Source: Micractinium sp. NFX-FRZ (taxonomy: Eukaryota; Chlorophyta; Trebouxiophyceae; Chlorellales; Chlorellaceae). Taken from it: a stretch of DNA of 46,294 nt. Within the stretch, counting starts at the first letter, position 1. Each line of letters starts with the position of its first letter. The stretch spans positions 1-46,294 of the forward strand of contig JAPTJF010000479.1 of assembly GCA_029339195.1 (NCBI GenBank), read 5' to 3'. A program made the translations under genes and the position numbers. The notes under the pieces are model-generated. The model searched no databases. It saw nothing but the letters and a program-made list of their open reading frames with translations, and was not told the DNA's origin. Positions 9,801 through 20,100 of this stretch are shown here, one piece after another.

Positions 9801-12800
9801 TCTTGATCAAGCCGCAGCCACCCCAGATGACATCGCTGCGCCGCCCAACACCTGCTTGGCCGCGTTCACCGACCCACCTCGAGTTCATCCGCCCCCAGGC
9901 GCATCGAGTCGGTTGCCATGCCCCACTTCCGGCTGTGGGGAGGGCTGCCGCACTGGCCGCTGCCATCAGGCGCCCCGGCCGCCAGCGCGTCGGCCGCCCA
10001 GGCTTCCACCTCCGCTGCACGCTGCGGGTTCAAGCAGCTGTGTGCTTCGGAGGCAGCAGGCAGCAGCCCCCGCTCCTCTGCCAGCCGTGAGCTCAGCCGC
10101 CGAGTGCTGCCCAGCGTTGTGTGGTCGACGGACCGCTTGCCGGGTGCTGACCCTGTGCAGTGGCATGCCGCCGCCGCTGCACGGAGCGACCCCAGGTGGT
10201 GGGCCAGCACTGTGGGCAGCGCATCCAGCGGCAGCAGCCCCACGCCCTGGCGCCTGCCGCTGGCGCCGGCTGATCTGCTGCTGGCCAGCTGCGTGCTGAG
10301 CAGCGCGGCCAGGCGCGCCCGTCGGCTGCACCCAGCTATCGTGCTCAGCGGCGACGTTTTGGCGCTGCAGTTCAGGCTCCGCTCGTGCTCGGATGCCGTG
10401 CTGTGCTGCTTGGAGTGCTGCTCCTGCAGCAGAATCTGGACTGCCTGCACGTCCTTCTCGCCAGCAGCACGCCGCCACAGCTGCCGGCGCCGCCACAGCA
10501 CGCGCCCCGCCGCGGTGCCCACTGCCAGCGTTGCGAGGGGCAGCACCACTGCCAGAGTGGCCAGCAGTGCTACTGGCACCGACGCCGTCCCGGCAGCAGC
10601 CGCAGTAGGGCGAACACTTCTCCCAGCGGAGTAGGCGCCGCTGTCAAGAAGGAACACGGCGTCGTGCATCGCCTGGGCTGTGCAGAGCGGGGGAACCTGA
10701 TTGATGTATGTGCGCTGCACATCTCTGCGTTGGGCGGCGGGTGGCAGCAGTAAAGCACGTGGTGACAGCACGGCTTGTTACGGCGTGTTGTGTCCGTGCA
10801 GGTTGTCACTACAAGGCAAGCACGCGGGACAGGAGGTTGGCAGACAAATGCATGATTGATGCACACTGTCGAGCGAGGCAGTCAGTGCTCACATTCGGTT
10901 CAACCTCCCCGCCAGCGGGGCGTGGCACCAGCTGTCAGGGATGTGCCCATGCATTGCGGTGCCGGCGACTTCGCTGCAGGGCGGATGTGGAACAGGTGGG
11001 ACAGCACGCTTCAGCTGCGCCATCGACAGAGGGTGGGGGTATACTACACAGGAAGCCAGCCACATCGCAGACGGGTGCAAGTGGCAGGCACGGCATTCCA
11101 AGCCCCAGGTGCTCACAGCTGCATGATGTTGGGCCATGGCAGGGTGCTTGGCAGGGTGCCGGTGAGCCCAGAGTTGTTCGACAGGATCAGGAAACGCAGG
11201 TTGCTCAGAGCCCCAGGTTGGAGCCAGTCTGAGGGGAAAGCCGGCCCGGTCAGCTGGTTGTCAATCAGCTGGATGCGCTCCGCCTGCAGCAGGGGCAGCA
11301 GGGGCAAGGTGCTGGTGGGGAAGGGATGCCACGGCACCAAGCCGCATGGCACAGGAGAAGTCGAGCACGCGCACGAATGGACAGTGCTGTCCAGCATGCA
11401 TCAGCGTGCATTGCGGCGAGCCGCCGGAGGCACAAGGGAGCTGCGGGGATATGGCAGCAGCATGCCTTGCAGAGCGATGCAGCAGGCGCGCGAGCAGAAG
11501 TATGCGCACCTTGGAGACGGCCCAGGCTGGGGGCAGCGTGCCGTGGAGCTGGCAGTGCGCCAACTGCAGAGAGGCAGGAGAGGGTGGTGATGCCAAACGA
11601 GGGTGCTGACCTTAGGTGGCTGGTAGCCAGCTTGTGCGGCTGGGAGCGCTGGTGGGGCAGGTCAGCGCAGCACGCACAGCATGCCACCCACCGACAGGTG
11701 TGTCAGCCTTGGGTTGCGCGCAAAGATGTCCTCTGGCAGCGTGCCCGTCAAGGTGCCGCCCAGGTCACTGCAGCAGGTGGGGAGCGGGGGTGTGGCACAT
11801 GCGGCGCAGCAGCTCAGGAAGGGGCATGGGGCAGGTCAGACAGTAGCACTCAGTGCACCGTTGTGCTCACACGCCGCAGCAGTGCCATGAAAGAGCTGCT
11901 GCAGCCATGCAAGGCTGGGATGCAATGCGCAGAAGGCAGGCGCGTGTTGTGCCAGTAGGGGCATGCATCACTCACAGCTCTTCAAGCGAGGGGAAGCCGC
12001 CCTGGACCCACTGAACAGGGATGGTGCCGGTCAGCCCGATGCCGTCGAGGCTGAGGTATCGAAGGCTGGGGAATGAGTCAGGGGCGGCCCACGCCACAGG
12101 GAGCCCCCCCGCATGGTTCACAGGGGCAGCTACGTGGGGTGCGGGCCCGCGGCCCCAACTTTGCGGCGTGCCCGAGTAGCCCGAAACAATGAAGTGTTCC
12201 AGCTGCCGAAAGCCGGCCCCCCAGCCGGCGGGGAGCGGCCCCACCAGCTGCAACAGCACGGACAGCGTGCGCAGCGCGGGGAGCGTGGCCGGGTCGGCCC
12301 CCCAGCTGGCGGGCAGGTGAGACGCGCCCCACCCCATGTCCAGATACAAGTGCTCCAGCACAGGCATGGCTCCAGGCAGGATATCAGGCAGGGCGTCCTC
12401 GTAGTGCAGCCCCGTCAGCGTCAGCCTGCAAAGCGCGGGGCAGGCACAGCACGTGGGCCAGCTGGGGAAGGCACAGCACACGCAGCATGCAGCGACCAGC
12501 CAAATGGGCAAACATTCGGCGGGCCGCGAGCAGGCAGGCTGGGCAGGCAAGCTGGGCAGGTGGCACGAGGCCGGTTTGCTCACTGCTTCAGCTGTGGAAA
12601 CGCCCCAGGCCTGCCATATTCGGGCGGCAGGCCGCCGTATCGTGGCGACAGGAAGCGCTGGACTGACAGCTCCTTGAGCTGCTCCAGCGATGCCAGCTCA
12701 GGAATCAAGGGGCCCCACCGCTCCAGCCCCTCCAGCACCATGCCGGCATTCAAGGGCTCTGGTTCTACTTCTTCTATGACTCCGGCGTCCTTGTCTGCCC

Positions 12801-13413
12801 TTGAGTAAAGCCGGCTGCACGGCATGGTGGGGTGCAATGCAAACAGGGCTTCCGGAAGAAAAGGGGCCAGCGGGTGCTGAAAGGGCGCCGTGGCAGGCCG
12901 GGTTTGATGCCTACCCACTGCCTACCCACTGCATCGGCAAACCCAGCAAATTGGTCAGCAACAGCTGCTGCCTGGCTGGCTGCAGGGCTGGGCGGAAATC
13001 CCCACATCTCACATTTTCATGACGTGCGTGTCGGGGGTGCACTCCACATGGTCCCAGCCGCAGAAGTGCGTTTGGTCGTCGGGCTGCCAGCCTTGCCAGG
13101 GCGCCACCCACGTGGGGTCTGCTTGGTTCAGCACCCGCCTGAGCTTGCGCATGATGGCCACTGCAGCGGGCGGGGAGGTAGGAGGGCGCGAGTGATTTGA
13201 TGGGTGCTGTGCAGCAGCGGTGGGCATGGAATGAACGGCCATGCTGGTTACAGCCCGGCGTACAGGCAAGAGCTCGGGTCACAACACAACACCTGCGTGC
13301 TCGCCCGGCAGCGCACCTTCGTCCACGGCCTTGGCATCACCCCCCATTGCCATGCAAAGGACACCAAGAAGCAGAGGGAGGGGCAGCGCCGCTCCGCGGC
13401 GCCGCCTTGGCAT
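6846..13413 (-). CDS. Leucine-rich-repeat receptor-like protein kinase
   Basis: Seventeen exons join in phase to 969 aa: 13413-13317, 13160-13013, 12814-12584, 12425-11976, 11767-11692, 11563-11510, 11283-11117, 10973-10893, 10724-9878, 9491-9393, 9194-9084, 8794-8694, 8408-8325, 7978-7869, 7591-7540, 7263-7170 and 6953-6846. Order of parts: signal peptide (about 1-28); plant-type LRR N-cap (HFCGWDHVECT, about 65-75); leucine-rich repeats (about 85-430; LTGTIP, LTGTLP and HGTLPPAW motifs); transmembrane helix about 483-505 followed by RRR; a Ser/Ala-rich juxtamembrane region; kinase about 725-960. The kinase has a glycine loop (GAGSYAVV, 730-737), lysine in VAVK (750), catalytic loop HSDLKAAN (Asp 845), metal site DLG (863-865) and APE (886-888). 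By family it should be a plasma-membrane Ser/Thr kinase that senses an extracellular ligand. HSD replaces HRD (non-RD type) and DLG replaces DFG. The ligand is unknown. Confidence 0.9.
8063..8139. repeat. Direct repeat in a receptor-kinase intron
   Basis: ACCAATGGCGCAGGTGCTGCCTG occurs at about 8063 and again at about 8115 (52-bp period), within the intron between the exons ending at 8325 and starting at 7978. It contains no exon sequence. Confidence 0.8.
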
Positions 13414-14175
13414 TATGGAGCTCGAGATGTGACGCTTCACAGTGCGGAGGGGGTGCCTCCGCCGCCGCACGCGCCGTCGTCCCGGTGGCAGGCCATCCCC
13501 GCTCGGTCCTGCAGCGCCGCACCGCCTGCCCAGCCCGACTGGTCCCCGCTCCTGAACCCACAGGGCGGCCTGCGCCGCAGGCGAGGCAGCTGCCACGGAA
13601 GGCGATGGGCACGCGAGACTGGCGGGGGTTGCGGGGCGCTGCGCTGTTCTCTTGCAGCGGGGCTCCGTACAAGTCCGGCGAAGTGCCGAAAGTCGCTAGG
13701 AGACAGAAGGCGGTGAGCACGGCCGGCAGTCCGGAAAGCAGCCTGCTTTTGCCCAACAACTGCACAGGCTCCTGAGAGCGTTCCAAAGGATACCGGGTCG
13801 TTGTAAGGTCGAGGGTGCTCAGCCGCAAACTCAACCGGGCAGGGCGCCGGCGGCCACACGCTGGCGCTGCCGCCAGTGCCGACCTGATGTGGCTGTTGAT
13901 ACTGAGCAAGCTGCTTAGAGCTGTGAGCCCCTTTCTTGCCCAGACATTAAAACAGTTGGGTCTGCTGCCGGGATGACCTTGGAGCCCCACCTCAGCCGCC
14001 GGTTCGGTGCCCAATGCTGCCTTAAAACTTTCCTCGTGCCCTCTCCCGTACGTAGCCTGCCTGCCTCGCTGACACCTGGAGCCACCCGGCATGGAACCGT
14101 TTGTATTCTTACAGGCCCTGGCAACTGGATGCGTGCGTGGTGTCTCCTGATCGAGCATGGCATGCTGGCACCGGC
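13414..14175. other. Spacer between the receptor-kinase start and the TPP2 end
   Basis: Two minus-strand genes follow each other here. The spacer must hold the 3' UTR and polyadenylation site of the TPP2 gene on the right and the promoter and 5' UTR of the receptor-kinase gene on the left. Open frames cross it, but none has domain-like sequence or codon use clearly better than GC-rich background. Confidence 0.5.
14109..14113 (-). terminator. TGTAA polyadenylation signal of the TPP2 gene
   Basis: TTACA on the plus strand reads TGTAA on the minus strand, about 63 nt past the TPP2 stop codon. TGTAA is the usual poly(A) signal of green-algal nuclear genes. A short 3' UTR is implied. The match is only five bases, so the position supports the call more than the motif does. 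Confidence 0.45.
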
Positions 14176-17100
14176 TCAGAAGGGCGGGTAGGCTGGCGGG
14201 AAGGCGGAAATCAAGCGCCGCCGCAGCTGCCGCTCCCAGTGCGCCCACCCCAGCTGTAGGCCAGGAGGGATAGCGAGCGGTGGGATGGGGCGCAGGTGTG
14301 AGGCCCCGGGGTTGGCGCCCTGCTGCACCACGTCAGAAGGGCGTGGAAGCACTGCCACCACCCACTGTGCTCTCTGCGATGGGACGCCCTGCCCCTGCTG
14401 GCTGTACTGTACTGTACTAAGCACACACGGCAGCCTGCATGCTCGGCACACGGCGGCAAACAGTGCGGCAGCGGCGGCCGGGCTTACCTGGGAGAGCAGC
14501 GCCGCCCGCAGCTCCAGCACCTCCTTGGAGGCTGGCTTGTCCTCTGGGGAAGCGGCCTGCATGAGGGGTGGCAGGACGTTAAGCATTTGTTAGCATTCCA
14601 CAGGATACAGCAGGCAGGCAGGCAGGCAGACCCACCCATTTTTCTTTCTCCATGATGCAAAGCACCCGGCCACCGCACATGCTGCGCGATGCCAGCACCC
14701 ACCCCACCTGCTGCACAATGCCAGCACCCAGCCACCCACGCACCCATCCACCTGCTGCACAATGCCAGCACCCAGCTTGAGCAGCCAGCACCCCACCCAC
14801 CTTCTCCAGCACTTTGTACGCCGAGGCCAGCCGCCCAGCCAGCCCCTCCCGCTTGGCATGAAGCACCAGGTACTGCACAGCAGGCACAGCAGGTGAGCGC
14901 GGGGAGCCGTGAAATGGAGCATACCCACGGGCTGTGGTGCTTCATGTGCATCCTCCCCCACAGCACACAGGCACACAGGCGGATGCCCAGCCTCCCTCCT
15001 GTGCCGCGTGCCGCGGCACGGCAGCACAAAACAACCCACGCCCGCAGGCCTGGGCAGCCAACCGCCTGCTGCCACTGCCTGCTGTCCTGGCGGTGCCTGC
15101 TACCAGTGCTCAGCGGCGCCCCCCTGCACCCACCTTGTCGTCTGCTGCCGTGTCCACCCACTTCCGCAGCTCCTTGAAGGCCTCCTCGAAAGCAGCGCCG
15201 GCGCCGGCGCCAGCAGCCGGGGCGGCGCCGCCCCCTGCCGCCGCCGCCGCCGCTGCTGGCACCGCAGGCTGCTCGCCCTCGCCGGCAGCGGCGGCTGCCT
15301 CGGCAGGGGGCGCGGCTGCCGTGGGCGCCGCCGCCTCGGGCTGCTCCTGCAGCAGCAGCTCCTGCAGTGCCCCACACTTGGCTGCCAGGGCCTCCACCAG
15401 TGCGGCCTTGCGCTCCTCCATGTCTGGCGGGGCAGGGGAGGGAGGAAGGTGTTGAAGAGAGCAGGTCAAGGGAAAGTAAAGAAGCTTCATGGGGGCCAAC
15501 CTTTCCACCAGGGCAGCCCCGCGCTCCTCCGTGTCTGTAACGGCAGGGAGGAAGGTTTTGAATGAAGCAGGTCAAGGACGAGTCGAGAAGCATAGTGGGT
15601 GCCAACGCTTTCCACCAGGGCAGCCCTGCGCTCCTCGCTGTCGATGGGGCAGGGGAGGGAGGACCAAGCAGGTCGGGAGGAGACCGGCAAGCAGACTGGG
15701 TGCGTAAGACGAACACATTAAGGAATGCACGAATGGGGGGCAGGGGCTTTGAAAGGGGACAGGGGCTGGCTCAACCGCCCCGCTGCCAGCCCGCCCAACG
15801 TGCGCCGGATCCGCAGGACGGCCTCCTGCCCTCCCCTCGCGCAGAACACAGCTGCAAGGGGTCCGGGGGTCCCAGGCTGCTACTCACCCTTCTTGCGCTG
15901 CGCCGCCCCCGCCCCCTCCTCGGGGCACTTCTGTGCCAGCCAGATGGCCAGCTCAGCAGAGTCAATGGCCCCCACCACGGCATCGGCCGCGCTCACTACC
16001 ACCTGCGGTGGGACAGGGAGCAAGGGGGGACAGTGTGCGGGGCGAGGCCGCGGGATGGACAGCGGGCGATACCCGTGCTGCCACACGCGGCACGCCACCC
16101 CCATGCACCGCCTCCCACCGCCTCACGCCCAGCTGCAACAACTGGGTGCGACCGCCCTACGCGGCCCAGCACCGCCCCGCCCGCGTCGCCCTCGATCCGC
16201 GCCCTGCACAGACGTCCCTCTGCGGCACCAACCCGCCGCCGCCCGTGCGTGCCGAGCATGCCACCCCAAGCAACCGACCAACCCCGCGCACCTTGAGGGC
16301 GGCGGCGTCGCCCTTGGAGGCGCCAGCCGCCTTCTTTTGTGCGCGCTGCAGGCGCTCCAGCAGGAGGGGCAGGTGGGCGGGGTGGTCCCGCAGCATCTGA
16401 GCCTGCAGCTCCTCATAGGCCCCACGCTCCTCCTCGCTGTCGCACTTGAGCTCCTACAGGAGGGACCAAGAAGAGGGCGAGGAGGTGGAGAGAGCAGGAG
16501 ATGAGGAATGGCGGCACGGTGGCCTGCATGCGCCTGGTGTGGCCAGGCACCCAGACTACCCTCGCTCGTCGCACTTGAGCTCCTACAGGGAGGACCAAGG
16601 AGAGGAGGGGGATCATGTACGTGTAAGATGAAAGAACACAGTAATGCTGCATGATGCAATTGCCTGCAGCCCCCTTGTAAGCCCCCTTCCCACCCTGGCT
16701 CTCGCACTGGAGCTCCTGCAGGAGTGAGCGGGAAGACAGGGGGAGAGGAGGGGGACAACACAGGGGAGACTGCTGGCCCCATTGGCCTGCATGACCCTCT
16801 TGTGACAAGGCACCCCGATTGCCCTCACTCTCGCGCTCCCGGCTCCTACGTGCGTCTCTGCGGCGCACGCAACTTTGACACAAACCTCCGGCAGCACCTC
16901 TGCCAGCGGGCCCCTCTCCTGTCCACACCTCTCCTGCTCTCCCTCAAGGGTCCTCGCCCCTCTCCCCCGCCCTCCCCGGAACGCCACACCATGTGCAGTC
17001 CCCCACACACCTTGAGCAGGTTGACCTGCGCATCCCTCAGCGCCTCGGCCAGCCGGGCCTCAAACTTTTTCGGCCCCTCCCCCTCCGCGCCCCCCCCGCT

Positions 17101-20100
17101 TGCTGCGCCGGGTGCGGCGCCGGCCGTCGGGCCGTCTGCCTTCTTGGGTGGCACCAGGTAGGTCAGCTGGTGGGCTGCGGGGCAGGGGCGGCTGCCGCCA
17201 TTGCCGTTGCCGCCACCGTTGCCGCCGTTGGAGCTGGACAGCAGGCCCAGCGTGAGGCTGCCCACCAGCAGGCGGCCTGTGCAGGGCGGGGGGGAGGCGG
17301 AGGGGGACGTGAGGAGCGTGGAGGATGTGCTGCCAGTGAGGGCGAGGCGGAAGAGGAGAGGAGGGCAGGATGAGGAGTGAGGAAAGGAGTGCAGGGGTGG
17401 GGCAGGGTGGGGCCGGCAGGGGGCTGCAGCTGGGTGGGAGTTGGAACCAAGTGCGGGGGGGCAGCCGCAAAGCACACAGCGGCGGCAGGCGAGCAGGCAG
17501 CCAGGCACGCAAGGTGGGCAGGCAAGCTGCGCACTGGGGTGGGCAACCACTGTGCAAGCAAGTTGTGTGTGTGTATGTGCATGCATGTGTGCACACCTGG
17601 GGTGGCGTCCTTGGGAAGCTTGTCCTCGGGGACTGGGCCCAGGAAGAAAGCGGCGCGCTCGCCTGGCAGGGGCACAGGGCACAGGGGCGGGGAGGGTTAT
17701 GTACACAAGCACACCAGGGACAGCCCAGGGGGCAGGCAGGCAGGTCACCAGCTGACGTCAGGCGCAGGGGGCAGGCAGGCGGGGAGGACGCTGCACGCCT
17801 GCCACCTCCGTGCCTGCCTGACTGCTTGCCATGCATGCCAACGCCGGCCATGGCCGCAACGGTGCTGGCAAGCCTCACCCTTGCACAGCGTGCGCTCCCG
17901 GCTGCTGGCGTTGCTGCCGCGCACGCTGTCGCTGTTGGTCTCGTACACCGGCACCTGCGCGTGGGGGGGCACAGAGCAGCAGACAAGGAGAAGGGATGAG
18001 GAATGAGATGGTGCGTTATTGTCGCACCGTTGCTGGCGCTGTGATCCCCACAGACCCTCTAACCCTCCTCTCATGGATTCTCAAGGACACTCATAGACTG
18101 CCAAAACCCTCTTACAGACTTTCAACACTCTCAACACCCCTGTGTTAGACTCTCATAGAGTCTTACAGACGTGCATCTCACATTCCTGTGTCCAGTGTAT
18201 GGCCAAGCGCAGGACGACTCTGCGGCACACACCTGTTGCTTCCCGAGGCGCTGCATTGGCACACACACACACACAGCTCCGCAACTGTTGCCACACTCGT
18301 CGCCGGCTGGCTGCCCTGCGCACCCGCCCCACCCCACCTGCACCGCGCTGTCCAGCTTCCTCTCCAGGACCAGCGGCATCGCCTGCAGGCAGGAAAGAAT
18401 ATTCGGTGAGCAGGGCAGGGCAGGGCAGGGCAGGGCGTGGCAGAACAGGCTGCGATATATACATGCCTACACGCAGACAGCCGGTGGACTCCCATTTGGA
18501 GCCGCATGCGCAATGCCACGTCAGCAGCGCCCCACCTTGAGCTTGTCCAGCAGCGCGGCGTCGTCGTGGCGCAGGCAGGCGCGGATGACGTAGTCCCCCT
18601 TCTTCAGCTGCACAGCCTCCGGGTAGATGTCTCCCACTGCAGGCGGGCAAGCGATAGCAGTCCAGTTTGAGTGGGCGGAAACCTCACAACGGACGCCTTT
18701 TTTTAGCTGCACCGCCCGCGGGCAGAGGCCGCCCACTGCCCGGCGGGGCGGCACGGTACATGGTGTGACAGTTGAAGCCACTCATCAACCCCCACTCTCA
18801 GCTGCACAGCCAAGGAGCAGGGAAGACCCATGGCAGCAGGTGGTCCCGCCCGTCTGGCACAGTTTCCACACCCAATGGGTCAACGACACTACAGGCGGTG
18901 GCATCAATGTCACCCACCCACCCACCTGCCAGGCGCTGCTTGTTGCCGTCAAACGTCATGGTCATTTGTGCCTCCATCTCGCCGTCGTACACATACCTGG
19001 AGGGGGGAGATGAGAGTGGCAGTGGAGCGCGTAACCGCGTCACAGCTCAGGGGTTGCTGTGCTACGGATGGTCGGAGCAGCTGCAGAGCGCAGCCAAGCC
19101 AGGCGCAGCCTCGGTTGGAGGGCAAGTCTCGCCGGCAAGGGATCTCTGCGCCTGCATCTGCCCACCCGTCCTACACGTCGCCCTCTTCAGGGCACAGAGA
19201 CAGCGGATGGGTGGGCATCGCCCTCTGCACACTGGCAACCGCTGCAGCTGCCCGCCCCAGACCCACCCGCCCGCCCGCCCACCCCACGCACCGGTTGAGC
19301 ATGGGCAGCGTGGGCGTGACCTTGCCCCCCTCGGCCAGGGTGAGCTTGTATGTGAGGATGAGGCGGTGGGTGACCCGCCCCTCCCACAGGGTGTCTCGCG
19401 GGGAGGCCAGGGGGGCGAGCTCCGCGTCGGAGGGGCGCACCGGGATGCGCAGCACGTCCAGCTTGGCCTGGGGGCGGGGCGGGAGCAGGGGGTGCTTCTT
19501 GTTGATAGTGTTGGGTTGGGTTAGGGTGGGTTTAGGGTGGGTGGGGTTGGGGGAGGGCTCGGAGGGGCAGGCCGGGATGTGCAGCAACACGTCCAGCTAG
19601 ATCTGGGGGCAGGGGGGAGCAGATAGAGTTGCATGTCATGGTGCTGTCCAGCTTGGCCTGGAGGCAGGGGGGAAGCAGCAGGTTTTGTAGTGGGGCAGGG
19701 GGAGGGTGTCCAGTCCAGCAGCAAGCGGGCGGGAACTGCGGCGCTCACCCCCGCCGCAGGCCACGCGGCATGGACTGGACGGGGGCGGCGGGCGCATGCA
19801 GGCAAGCGCTACCGGGCGGGGTGCGGCCAAGCAAGTGCAAGCGCAATCTTAAAGCAAGTGCAAGCGCAATCTTGCCCTAGGTTGCAGGGGCGCAGGCACA
19901 GCAGCGAGCGCATGCACAAGCACACACCTGAGGCTTCATCTTCTCCCGCCGCAGCGGGGCGGCGGCATACACCTTGCAGTTGCCGGCGGCGCCGTCGATC
20001 AGCAGGGACTGCGGGGGGAGGGGGTGCTGGCATGGGAATGAGCTGCATGACCGCACGTCGGCTGACCCTCCTGGCGGGATGGCCCACCCACCTCTGGCAC

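Noticed and set aside
13337..14248. 303-codon minus-strand frame over the receptor-kinase start and TPP2 end
   Set aside because: It overlaps both genes in another frame, and the sequence lacks any motif; the signal-peptide frame at 13413 explains the region better.
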